A DNA stretch of 64,000 bases, taken from positions 13,003,208-13,067,207 of the forward strand of contig NC_064046.1 of NCBI RefSeq assembly GCF_932526225.1, in the 5' to 3' direction. Shown here in pieces: positions 11,082 to 22,279 of this stretch. Under the pieces are notes generated by a model that had not been told where the DNA came from, searched no databases, and saw nothing but the letters and a program-made list of their open reading frames with translations. How positions within the stretch are numbered: the first letter of the stretch is position 1; each line of letters starts with the position of its first letter. The position numbers were made by a program, and so were the translations under genes. Source of the stretch: Nematostella vectensis. Its lineage: Eukaryota; Cnidaria; Anthozoa; Actiniaria; Edwardsiidae.

Positions 11082-12460
11082 TAAAGATAATGGGAAAGGG
11101 GATATTTTAGAAAAGTACTGAATATAATTATCACATTATTGTTATTATATTTTCTTTTCAAACATTTAAGGAAGAGTCATATTTCTTCCTTTTTCTTCTC
11201 CCTGTTGACTATTTTTATGCAATTGATGCTCTTTGCTATTTCCCCTCTACACCAAAAATAAATTAATGAACAGATTTGATTTTTAAATTAGAAATTTTCA
11301 TTTATTACTTTCACTTATATTTTCTTTTTAGGATTTTCTTTCCAAGTCTCTTGCCCATTACATTTATTTTAAATGTTTAGATTTATTTCATTTGAATAGT
11401 TAGATCCAGGGTTTTTCAAAACACCAAAATATAATGCATTACTGGATGTATATTTGTAGATATTAATTCCCATGGGGATGGAAAATCACCACTTAAAATG
11501 GTACATTAAATCTTCAGCATTGCATCTTATCTAAAATTGTGTCTGACACTATATTCCATCTTTGAAATCATCTATCATCATCATCATCTATTGTTCTTTG
11601 CAAGAACAAAGCTTGTCAGAATCTAGCTTTACAAATTTACATTAATGGAACTTTTATTAAGGGGAAGGGTTTTTTAGGGCAAGATACTTAAACTTTATAA
11701 CACTAGCAACAACCTTGTTCTTTTTCAATAATAGAATTCTGTTCACATAGCTTGGATAGCAAAGACATGGCCTCTTTAGAGGCCTGTGGTGGTGAAACGG
11801 TTAAGATAATGGGAAAGGGGAAATGTCAAGAAATGTTCAATCAAATTATTTTCGTTACTGTTATATTTTTTTCACCAAACCTTTCAAGTTGAGTCAATTC
11901 ACTTTTTCTCTCCTCTCCCGTCGATCATTTTTTAGTCATTTGATATTCTTTGATTCCTTTCTACCCCAAACATAGATCAATGAAAGGGTTTGGTTTGAAA
12001 TTAGAAGTTAGCATTTTCAATCTGTTTTTTCTTCATTGCATTCATTTGGGAGTAGGCCACCAACAACAAGGCCACTATATGGTAAAGTGGGTTGCACCAA
12101 TATGTAATGCATGAAAGAAGATATATTTTTTGGATTTTAATTTCCAGACATTTTTTTGAATATTCGGTCCAATGAAGGAGAGAAACGCCACTAAATCAAT
12201 ACATAAAAATCACAGTATGGCATCTAAACAGTCTAAATATATTATTTTGAATCTTTGGAATTCTGTTACATCCATGACATTTTCTGCACAAGGGCAAAGC
12301 TTGTGGGAGTATTGTTTTGATTAAAAAAAAGATATTCATAATGGAACTTCTATGATGGGGCATAAGAATTTACCATTAGACTCTTGACAACTTTGACAGC
12401 CATATCCACACCAGGAATTGTGTTTGTTAACTCTGATGTACTGCATAATTTGAATTATTG
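11082..12460 (+). repeat. Old tandem duplication, about 720-bp unit
   Basis: Two copies start with aagataatgggaaagggg at about 11084 and 11803 and stay alignable by eye: matching blocks ending in ttctccct/ctctcccg, then ccaaa(a/c)ata(a/g)at, then a segment with acaaagcttgt/gcaaagcttgt. Many substitutions and indels separate them, so the duplication is old. Neither copy looks coding. Confidence 0.6.
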
Positions 12461-12672
12461 AATAAGGCCTGGATCCATTTGGTTGGTACAATAAAAAAAT
12501 CTCAGTAGAGAGCAGGATCCTAGATCCCCCAATAATACCTTTGATCAGTCAACACAAAAGGTGTTTATGCTGGCTACGCTTCTAGGCAGTGCCTAAATTT
12601 ATATATTAACTATTTACACGTAACCTAAAGTTACTATAACATATTGTTTATCCTTCACAATCAAGACTATTG

Positions 12673-12812
12673 AACTATATATATATATATGTTATTTACC
12701 AGCTGGGAGGTCCATGTCGTGAAATACCGTGACCGAGGTCAGTATTTTCAAGGCCGAGGTCACGGTATTTCACGATACGGACCGACCCTTAGCTGAGAAA
12801 TAACATATATAT
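12673..12812. mobile_element. Palindromic MITE-like element flanked by TA runs
   Basis: Near-complementary arms 12691-12742 and 12748-12804 read gttatttacc...gaaataccgtgaccgaggtc and gaccgaggt...-type complement ending aaataac. Both sides are flanked by (AT)n, consistent with insertion into a TA microsatellite. A related half copy (tatttgacaatacggacctc) is visible at about 23160-23220, so the family is dispersed in this genome. Confidence 0.7.
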
Positions 12813-13874
12813 TTTTTTCCTCAATAGATTTTCCAACTTTGTTTACCTTACGGACTTATGGTTGCACGAGGCGAGCTTTCGCTTCTGAATGTTCGTGAAG
12901 ATTAGAAGATTTTGTTCGCTCATTATCATTCAATAAACTCCATTTTGTATTTCCACACAACGCTTTTAATCCTCCAGAAATACAGAACCTCCAATGAAGA
13001 CATTCTCTGAGTTTTGACCAAGAATTTTGTAAAATAATTTAGTCTAAATTGATACGTCATTCTTAACTCGAATTGATCGTAGAAATGTCTTCTTTCACTT
13101 TATCCTCCACAGAAGATAAATATATATTCACTAAAGACCTTTTCTTGAATGTGGATACGTTAAGCTGGTTATGCAGGTAAATTCCTAGAGTGATTTGTCG
13201 TTTATCTGTGTATGAAGAGACCATTTGCTGCCTTTTTTTTTATCCTTTTTTTAAACTTTCAGCAAACTTGAAATTGTCGCGCGCGTTGCAATGCGGGAAA
13301 TTGTCAAAACACAGGGAGTTTGAAGCCGATTTTCCGTAAAGTCAATGATTCTAGATAAAATGACAAATAAAATGCCGTTTTAGTGTGAAGATCCATAACC
13401 TCTGGAGTAAAAATCCCGTTTTCGATGGTCATTTTACAAATCAACTCACTATTTCGAGCTTTGTAGGTGAGGCCGGTATCGCGAGGTCCGGATCGTAGGA
13501 AACCGGACCTCAAGAGAGCCAATCAGAGCGCGCGATTTGATGGGTACCGGACCCCGAAAAAAATAAAATAACTTATTATCTACATAACCCAATCACTCGA
13601 AAAAGCTATGACCAAAGCTATCGCACTTTCGCTTAGCCAACGCTTGTCAATCATAAGGTCTAGTGAAAGATATAAGACATCTACAGGAGGGTGGAGCACA
13701 TATTCTTTTGCTTCATCATCATTTAAATCCTTGCGTAATTCCGCGATTATCTTAAACATCCTTGACTGCTGACACCCACACACAGGTCACGGCCATAGTG
13801 CTCAAATGCCGTTGAATGCCGTTGAAGGCGCGGAGCATTAGATGATGGGAAAAGGCTGGTCACCAAATCGTGCA
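12813..13874. other. Intergenic sequence with one short hairpin
   Basis: No gene is supported. At about 13475-13511 the arms gaggtccgg and ccggacctc form a short hairpin, probably another fragment of the palindromic repeat family just upstream. Confidence 0.35.
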
Positions 13875-14085
13875 GTCGTTATGATCTCTGTCACACAATG
13901 CGCTTGTTATAGAGCATCGCGTAAAGCGTCGTTATGATCTCTGTCACACAATGCGCTTGTTATAGAGCATCGCGTAAAGCGTCGTTATGATCTCTGTCAC
14001 ACAATTCGCTTGTGCTAGAGCATCGTAAAGCGTCGTTATGATCTCTGTCACACAATGAGCTTGTTATAAAGCATTGCGTGACAGA
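13875..14085. repeat. Tandem repeat, 53-bp unit, four copies
   Basis: Four head-to-tail copies of a 53-bp unit beginning gtcgttatgatctctgtcac start at about 13875, 13928, 13981 and 14032. The first two are virtually identical and the last two carry small changes. Confidence 0.85.
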
Positions 14086-15247
14086 GGTTAGAAAAACTGC
14101 ACGTGCATTGGAGACTAGGAGAATGGGGTGGTGGTGGTATGGTATGGGGAGTCGTTTTTCGTGCCTTCAAGACATTTCCTTTTTCTTAGTCGATTACCTG
14201 GGTGAATGTTTTGCGGGGTAGTCATGTCTCCGCCTTCCCCTAAAATATCTAATAAACCATCACCTGAGGTATTTATTGAATGTTGTTTCCAAACATTACC
14301 GTATGGCGCTCGTAATGTTTACCTTAGGGCAATATTGATGATAACAACCTTAGGGTAATATTGATGATAACAAAGCTGAACTACTTCTGTTGTTTCTAAC
14401 AAACATGAGCACTAGTACTGATGTATTTTCAGTTTATTGCTTTTTAAAAAGCGATTGTTTAAAAAAAAACAATTTCTTTACCGCCTACATCATGATTTTT
14501 TTATTATTATTTATAATTGAACATTAGAAAAAACAAGGGAAATACTTTGAGATATACACGTTGGAAATAGAATTGATCAGTTGAAAGGCACGCTAACGTA
14601 ACTAGCCCTTTCTTGTTACATGTAAGGTTTCTCTTTTCGAGACTTGCGGTTCCACGATTTTATGCTATGGCGCTGTACAACAGCTTAGAGCTAAAACAAT
14701 ATTCATCATACTTGCAGAATGGCGGAAATGGCGATGAAGCACTTAAAACAAACGAAGGAAAGAGAAAATCAACATAGGGTTTATTCTGCGGTTTTTTGGT
14801 ATGATGGTAACTGCTGGAGGCGATTGGAGATCTGCAATCGGGAATCTCGCGACCAAACACTCTCCACCTTTGATATGTTTGTACAACTATTGAGTTACAT
14901 TACATGATATTATTTCCTCCGACCTTATGAACCATCTTTGCCGTTCTTGTTTCTCTAGCATCTTATCCAAGCTGCTACCAATACGCGTTTTTGTCATTAT
15001 TTAGCTGCTCTTTCAATCGCTTGTTGACAGGCGTAAACTGATAGCCTCTACACTGAGGTCATTCTCTTCGTCCCTACACAACAACTAACGAAACATTGAT
15101 CGGCGTATAGCGCTTGTAGGGTTGATCGCCCTGCTGTAGAATAATGCGCTTTGTAGACCCAATTTTTATGGGTTTTTAAACGTTCTATGAAGTGTCCAGG
15201 CTTGGAGCACTACTTCTGGACTTACAGCAGTTACAAAAGTGGCATAA
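14086..15247. other. Upstream flank of RASD-like gene 2
   Basis: No exon is supported. A short direct repeat, ccttagggtaatattgatgataacaa, appears twice near 14325-14370 in slightly different form. No consensus TATA box was seen before the ATG at 15248, unlike the first GTPase gene. Confidence 0.35.
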
Positions 15248-15976
15248 ATGGCGAAGAAAATCCAGAAGATATCGCAACAGCGCGAGCTGCAAAGTTCGAG
15301 TCCGAAAGACTCTGAGACAAGTCTGCGGAGATTTACCATCGTGTTTTTCGGAGCTTCGGGTGTTGGAAAAACATCTCTTATTCTGCGATTTCTCGGTTAT
15401 GCATTTAACGACAATTATAGTCCTACCATCGAGGATTTCTTCATTAAACACGTCTTCTTCAACAACGAGACTTATGAACTACAAATCATTGATACATCCG
15501 GGACGTATGAGTTTCCCGCTATGAGGAAGGTGGACATAGCAAAAGGGGACGCCTTTGTGCTTGTATACTCACAAGACCATCCCGAATCTTTTACGAAACT
15601 TAACCGCTATCGCAGTGAGATTCTAGAAGGCGGCAAGAACAGGCATCCGTGTATTGTGGTTTGCAACAAGAATGATCTCCCCTTAGCCACTCATCTAGGA
15701 GTTCTGACGGATCACCGAGGCCTTCGGATCAGCGCGCAGCATCTAGTCCAGACAGAATGGCAGAGTCTGTGGATAGACTGCTCTGCTAAAGAGAATTCTC
15801 AAGTTGAGGACATCTTTCTTAGATTAATGGACGAAATGAAACGCGCAAAACATAAGGTGGACACTCCTGGAATGTCACGAAAAATTAGCTCGCTGTTGAC
15901 GATTAAAAAGAGGCCTTCTAGCAAGGCCTCGTTTAACACGATACAGATTGATTCGGCCGTCACGAAACATTTATGA
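15248..15976 (+). CDS. RASD/Rhes-like small GTPase, intronless, no CAAX box (copy 2)
   Basis: Paralogue of the gene at 1097, 242 aa, same strand and also intronless. The P-loop GASGVGKT is at residues 35-42. It has NYSPTIEDFF (switch I), DTSGTYEFPAMRKVDIA (G3/switch II), NKND (G4) and CSAK (G5), so all five G motifs are clean. The DTSG..-FPAMR string is typical of RASD1/Rhes; the Ras Gln61 position is Thr, which in other Ras relatives lowers intrinsic GTP hydrolysis. The protein ends in TKHL with no prenylation box. A short motif M(S/Q)RK(I/T)S in both paralogues' tails resembles a basophilic kinase or 14-3-3 site. The ATG context is good (aaATGG). A 53-bp tandem repeat starts nine bases after the stop. 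Confidence 0.87.
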   Translation: MAKKIQKISQQRELQSSSPKDSETSLRRFTIVFFGASGVGKTSLILRFLGYAFNDNYSPTIEDFFIKHVFFNNETYELQIIDTSGTYEFPAMRKVDIAKGDAFVLVYSQDHPESFTKLNRYRSEILEGGKNRHPCIVVCNKNDLPLATHLGVLTDHRGLRISAQHLVQTEWQSLWIDCSAKENSQVEDIFLRLMDEMKRAKHKVDTPGMSRKISSLLTIKKRPSSKASFNTIQIDSAVTKHL

Positions 15977-15984
15977 AGGTTGCG

Positions 15985-16545
15985 GTCTGGCTCGCAACTC
16001 TTGTTTAGCTGACCCTTGTTAAGTTGAACAAACGAGACTCTGGCTCGCCACTCTTGTTGAGATAACCCTGGTTAAGGTGGACAAACTAAAGCCTGGTTCG
16101 CTTATAATGTTTAGCTGACCCTAGTTAAAACGGACAAGCAAGACTCTGGCTCGCTAATCCTGTTGAGCTGACCCTGGTTAAGGTGAACAAGCTAAAGCCT
16201 GGCTCGCCATTCTTGTTTAGCTGACCCTTGTTAAGTTGAACAAACGAGACTCTGGCTCGCCATTCTTGTTTAGCTGACCCTTGTTAAGTTGAACAAACGA
16301 TACTCTGGCTCGCCATTCTTGTTTAGCTGACCCTTGTTAAGTTGAACAAACGAGACTCTGGCTCGCCATTCTTGTTTAGCTGACCCTTGTTAAGTTGAAC
16401 AAACGATACTCTGGCTCGCCACTCTTGTTGAGCTGACCCTGGTTAAGGTGGACAAGCTAAAGCCTGGTTCGCTACTCTCGTTTAGCTGACCCTGGTGTAG
16501 ACGGACAGACAAGACTCTGGCTCGCCATTCGCGTTCAGTCGACCT
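15985..16545 (+). repeat. Tandem repeat, about 53-bp unit, about 10 copies, in the 3' flank of gene 2
   Basis: The unit ctggctcgccattcttgttt + agctgacccttgttaagttg + aacaaacgagact repeats from 15985 to about 16545, with degenerate units reaching about 16770. Copies fall into subtypes (Ctt/Ctgg, acgag/acgat, aagct), and the middle block of near-identical units suggests recent expansion. It probably lies within the 3' UTR of RASD-like gene 2. Confidence 0.88.
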
Positions 16546-16770
16546 CTGGTGAACTTAGCGCTACTGACCTTCTGGCTGTTGTTATCATGATATAGAACCT
16601 CGCTAAGGTGGACAAACAGGCTTGCAAATATTATACAGTCGACCCCTTCCCAAGTGGACAAACTACCCGGCCATAATGTTTGCCCCGTAGAATATCCCCT
16701 TATTAAGGTGTATAAACAAGCTTGTATGTTCTTATTGTAAGTCGAGCCTTCCTAAAATGGACGGTCTCAT

Positions 16771-17327
16771 AAAGTCCCCCCCCCCCCTCCCGCTACAAAC
16801 AGATCAAACAGACTTGCTGACATTGCATGTTCGATCCATGCTTAATTGAACAAGCCTTTGCTATGAATTGCTTGAGTCTATGGACCCTTTATATATTGGA
16901 CATATTGGACCAAAGTCAAATAACCCTATTCATTTCACCCTCAATAACTAGGGCAGTCTTCGATATACGCCGCACTAACCGAGATCTTTCTTGTGAGCAG
17001 AGACCTCGACGACACATAAACCTATTCGCGCGTTAGATTTTTTTCTCCAATTTCACATAATAAATTAATATTTATCAGAATACCAAAATAAACCCCATAT
17101 TACAAACGCTTGAGTACCATGTGATGTTTTTTTATTTTCCATTGTCGCATCGTATTAAGATTGGGGATAAATTTGGCTCCCGGCAACCGTGCACTATGTG
17201 CACTCCCACTGACTTAACACATGTCGATGGGTTCCCTACTTCCCAAACCTTAATATCTTTAACAGGGAATCCATCGACGCCAGAAAGTGCATTGCGCGCA
17301 TTCATGACAACGCTTTATCATACTCGT
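16771..17327. other. Short intergenic interval
   Basis: A poly-C run near 16777 and AT-rich sequence. No gene is supported. Confidence 0.35.
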
Positions 17328-19572
17328 CCCCGCCTGTACATAGCCTCGCGTGACGAACTCTCGTCCCCGCCTGTACATAGACTCGCGTGACGAACTCTCG
17401 TCCCCGCCTGTACATAGACTCGCGTGACGAACTCTCGTCCCCGCCTGTACATAGACTCGCGTGACGAACTCTCGTCCCCGCCTGTACATAGACTCGCGTG
17501 ACGAACTCTCGTCCCCGCCTGTACATAGACTCGCGTGACGAACTCTCGTCCCCGCCTGTACATAGACTCGCGTGACGAACTCTCGTCCCCGCCTGTACAT
17601 AGACTCGCGTGACGAACTCTCGTCCCCGCCTGTACATAGACTCGCGTGACGAACTCTCGTCCCCGTCTGAACATAGACTCGCGTGACGAACTCTCGTATC
17701 GTCCCCGCCTGTACATAGACTCTCGTGACGAACTCTCGTCCCCGCCTGTACATAGCCTTGCGTGACAAACTCTCGTTCCCGCCTGTACATAGCCTTGCGT
17801 GACAAACTCTCGTCCCCGTCTGTACATAGCCTCGCGTGACGAACTCTCGTCCCCGCCTGTACATAGACTCGCGTGACGAACTCTCGTCCCCGCCTGTACA
17901 TAGACTCGCATGACGAACTCTCGTCCCCGCCTGTACATAGACTCGCATGACGAACTCTTGTCCCCGCCTGTACATAGACTCGCGTGACGGACTCTCGTAT
18001 CGTCACCGCCTGTACATAGACTCGCGTGACGAACTCTCGTCCCCGCCTGTACATAGACTCGCGTGACGAACTCTCGTCCCCGCCTGTACATAGACTCGCG
18101 TGACGAACTCTCGTATCGTCCCCGCCTGTACATAGACTCGCGTGACGAACTCTCGTCCCCGCCTGTACATAGCCTCGCGTGACGAACTCTCGTCCCCGCC
18201 TGTACATAGACTCGCGTGACGAACTCTCGTGTGCCCCGCCTGTACATAGACTCTCGTGACGAACTCTCGTCCCCGCCTGTACATAGACTTGCGTGACGAA
18301 CTCTCGTCACCGCCTGTACATAGACTCGCGTGACAAACTCTCGTCCCCGCCTGTACATAGCCTTGCGTGACGAACTCTCGTCCCCGCCTGTACATAGACT
18401 CGCGTGACGAACTTTCGTCCCCGCCTGTACATAGACTCGCGTGACGAACTCTCGTCCCCGCCTGTACATAGACTCGCGTGACGAACTCTCGTCCCCGCCT
18501 GTACATAGCCTGTCGTGACGAATTCTCGTCCCCGCCTGTATATAGCCTTGCGTGACGAACTCTCGTCCCCGCTTGTACAAAGCCTTGCGTGACGAACTCT
18601 CGTCCCCGCCTGTAAATAGCCTTGCGTGACGAACTCTCGTGTGCCCCGCCTGTACATAGACTCGCGTGACGAACTCTCGTCCCCGCCTGTACATAGACTC
18701 GCGTGACGAACTCTCGTCCCCGTCTGAACATAGACTCGCGTGACGAACTCTCGTATCGTCCCCGCCTGTACATAGACTCGCGTGACGAACTCTCGTCCCC
18801 GCCTGTACATAGCCTTGCGTGACAAACTCTCGTTCCCGCCTGTACATAGCCTTGCGTGACAAACTCTTGTCCCCGCCTGTACATAGCCTCGCGTGACGAA
18901 CTCTCGTCCCCGCCTGTACATAGACTCGCGTGACGAACTCTCGTCCCCGCCTGTACATAGACTCGCGTGACGAACTCTCGTCCCCGCCTGTACATAGACT
19001 CGCGTGACGAACTCTCGTCCCCGCCTGTACATAGACTCGCGTGACGAACTCTCGTCCCCGCCTGTACATAGACTCGCGTGACGAACTCTCGTCCCCGCCT
19101 GTACATAGACTCGCGTGACGAACTCTCGTCCCCGCCTGTACATAGACTCGCGTGACGAACTCTCGTCCCCGCCTGTACATAGACTCGCGTGACGAACTCT
19201 CGTCCCCGCCTGTACATAGACTCGCGTGACGAACTCTCGTCCCCGCCTGTACATAGACTCGCGTGACGAACTCTCGTCCCCGCCTGTACATAGACTCGCG
19301 TGACGAACTCTCGTCCCCGCCTGTACATAGACTCGCGTGACGAACTCTCGTCCCCGCCTGTACATAGCCTTGCGTGACAAACTCTCGTTCCCGCCTGTAC
19401 ATAGCCTTGCGTGACAAACTCTCGTCCCCGCCTGTACATAGCCTCGCGTGACGAACTCTCGTCCCCGCCTGTACATAGACTCGCGTGACGAACTCTCGTC
19501 CCCGCCTGTACATAGACTCGCGTGACGAACTCTCGTCCCCGCCTGTACATAGACTCGCGTGACGAACTCTCG
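17328..19572. repeat. 37-bp minisatellite, about 60 copies
   Basis: The unit cgtccccgcctgtacatag + actcgcgtgacgaactct (37 bp) is repeated head to tail with few substitutions. Variant units (cttgcgtgacaaac, gttcccgcc, and units extended by atcgt or gtg) recur in the same order in several places, showing that blocks of several units were copied together. Because 37 is not a multiple of 3, three units give a 37-residue peptide period. All minus-strand frames stay open for long distances, so long open frames here are a by-product of the repeat and not evidence of a gene. Confidence 0.95.
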
Positions 19573-20493
19573 CACGACGGTGGTGGGTTAGTATTAGGAG
19601 CGGCTTGGGGAGAAATAGTAGACGTATTATCGTTGTCGGGATTAGGGAGATTACGGCAAGAATATTTGTTATTGCGGCGGTTTTCTAAAAGCGATAGAGC
19701 CATGGAATCTTTGGTTTGCGACAGTAAAATATGTAAGCGTTGGTAGTACATGACCTTTCTAATAATGTTCTATGATGGAGGAGTTCCTGAGATAGTGCGG
19801 TGATCTTCCTATTACACTCTCTTGTCAGGAGTTTTAGGTGCTTGGGAGCGGCATTGCGTGAGATAAAATACCATTGAATGGGCTTGAGGTAGAAGGTTGT
19901 GAACTTTCTATAGAAGGTACTAGGTCACTAAGTTTTTCTATCCGAATACACACATGGAATTGATAGTCTTCTTAACTGCAAAGAACAAAGGGGTCAACCG
20001 GAGTCGAAGTCATCTCGTCAATTGAGCGGTATGGGGTCCGAGCGAGGCCCCTCCCCCCCCCCCCTGGAAACGCGTCTGTTGCCTGGTCAAGCAATATCTG
20101 CGTTGCCACATCACGAAATAACGTGGCCGAACAAACGAGGCCGGGAATAGAGACGCCCTCAGTAACTGCGTTGGTATTCCCCTGCCCAGACAGCCTAGCC
20201 AATGACGGACCAGACCCCCCCTTCCTTCATCTCAAAATTTACACCCACGTTCTTGGTTGGTGCTCTTAGCAAAGGGAAGCAAGGTTCTTCGATGACAAAA
20301 AAGGGGACAAAAACATGCCCAATTCCAGACCTTCTCAGTCGGTTTTCTGTGTTGGGGAGGCAAAAGTGTGACGTCACACTTCCCAGATCTCTAGCATCTC
20401 ATGATTGACTTACGACCACAGGGAGCCCGGTAAGGCGGGACTGTGTTAGGGACGCGTGTGAGGTTGATGAGTTGCGAATAAATCTCACACATC
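19573..20493. other. Intergenic sequence after the 37-bp array
   Basis: No gene is supported. A minus-strand frame from 19751 runs into the array, but nothing besides the absence of stops suggests coding. Confidence 0.35.
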
Positions 20494-20700
20494 TTACGGG
20501 CGCGGTTTTACTCGTGATTCCGGAATGAGAATGATTAGAATAGAAAAAGCGCGTTTCGTTTATCCCGCGTTCCCATTCGGGTATGGAATAAAGTCCATTC
20601 ACCTATTCTGCTACCTGTAGCAGAATGACTCGAATGCCATTATAAACATTCCCTACCAACCATTCCTATTCCAGAATGATAGGAAAAAACGCGCCCTTAG
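20494..20700 (-). mobile_element. MITE with imperfect terminal inverted repeats (copy 1)
   Basis: The ends read ttacgggcgcggttttactcg at the left and ataggaaaaaacgcgccctta at the right, with internal complementary ccggaatgagaatg and attcctattccagaatg blocks. The same element occurs in the opposite orientation at 27811-27978, confirming a mobile family. The element is about 207 bp and has no coding capacity. Confidence 0.75.
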
Positions 20701-22194
20701 TGTGACCTAAAATACACAAAAGCATTTTTGAACCCAACATCATTTATTTATAAAATAGGTTTTCACTATTGGATGCCGACCTTTTGAGTCAGCCCTAGAT
20801 CTGAAGGAAGCTGTTTCTTAGTAAGACGCATGCGCAAATGAAAGCGGGCTACACGAGATAGCAAGGACATTAACACTTTACATTGGTGCAGTCTGCGCAG
20901 TAAGCGTTTCCAGTGTTTTAAGGGAAAACACCACCAACAACAGAAATTAGTTGTCGATCTTCTAGCGTGTTATTCCCACTGATTATATTATTCTCTGAGT
21001 TCTATCCCTGAAAACAAACTTAAACAGCCTCTGCCAGCCGCCATTTTGTCATGCTAGCAAAGTACCAAGTGTAAGAAATCATCCATTTCCATCGCATGAC
21101 TTGGAAGGCTGTTGCGATGTTTTTGATTGAATTTGGCAAATGAAGTATAAAACTTGGCTTTTAGACAGTTATTTCGATATTTCATCCAATGATCTGTCTT
21201 CAAATATTAAAGAAAACAATAACAAATATATGGCTGACTAAGGCTCTATAACACACTTGATACACAGGCCAACTTTGTTGAATTAAGAATTATTCACGCT
21301 GCGTTCGCACATGCGTCATAAGTAAAAGTAAGCCGCTGAGCCTTCCTTTTTTCCGTCTTTCAATCTCACTTGTTGAAAGCGTATCTGATGCGCTAAGCCA
21401 TTCTCTAAACGAGTAAAACAGCACCGCCCACACGGGTCAAACGTGTCTCTGATCGCTGCTTCCATTCCTAGGGCGGATTTTCTTTTGAACCGCTTGCTTT
21501 AGAACCAAGTTTCATTAACTTAAATACGAGATGACATCAGGTGACATTATCCCCGTTATCCTCGCACGCACAACGTTTGAACGCTTCGATCACGATATTG
21601 CAGCGATCCTCAGATTATGAAAATACAAGTTGTTTTGCCATTACTGCGTTTTCTATGTTTTTGCGACAATCATTGAAACATTCGACGAGCGCAATGTTGC
21701 CGTAACCTCCTCCGCAGGCGTCTCGAGTGATTGGGAAAAATGCTTTTTTGTATGTCGGGCTTCCTGTGGCGTGTAAAAGAAAGAGTGGGGGCCTGGTTAG
21801 AAGGAAAAATGGATTTTACCCTCTACCTAATTCCGGTTCAACTCACCACAGGAACCCCAATTCCTAAAAATACGGAAAAAATTACAAAGTCACTTGAGGT
21901 GCCTGCAAAAGCGGCTAATGTTGCTGTAAAAGTCAATCAATTGTCAAAACGCTCTGCTGACGATCGTATATATCGCTACGTTCACGCAACCATCACTCTA
22001 TTTCACAAACACGGAACGACCACTCTATGTCGCAATCACCACAACGATCGTAAAGATCGCTACAATTACTCGACCATCACTATTCCACAAAGAACACAAG
22101 CTTAACGCAACGATCACTCTGTCGCAATAAACAGAACGCTCTCACAACGAACACAATTGTAATGGTCGCTACGTCTGCGCCAAAATTACTATTT
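20701..22194. other. Intergenic sequence
   Basis: No exon is supported. gccgccattttgtcatg near 21048 resembles a YY1-type promoter motif, but no transcript can be traced from it. From about 21960 the sequence becomes rich in degenerate gatcgc/cgatc motifs that merge into the 3' flank of the DOK gene. Confidence 0.3.
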
Positions 22195-22279
22195 CACAAC
22201 GATCGCTACGTTTCCGTCACGATCGCTATTTCGTAGTGATCGCTACGTTTCCGTCACGATCGCTATTTCGTAATGATCG
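22195..22279. repeat. Short tandem repeat of gatcgctacg/gatcgctatt
   Basis: About two and a half copies of a 37-38 bp unit (gatcgctacgtttccgtcac + gatcgctatttcgta) end directly at the DOK stop codon, in what would be its 3' UTR. Confidence 0.75.

Noticed and set aside
17328-19572. CRISPR-like array (37-bp repeats)
   Set aside because: Units abut directly with no variable spacers, and the window is eukaryotic. It is a minisatellite.
19573-19751. Unique N-terminus feeding into the 37-bp array as a real gene start
   Set aside because: The only support is the absence of stops. The array is open in every minus frame, so the fusion is uninformative.
21731-22105. 124-codon plus-strand frame
   Set aside because: Much of it runs through degenerate gatcgc repeats and it has no recognisable domain.
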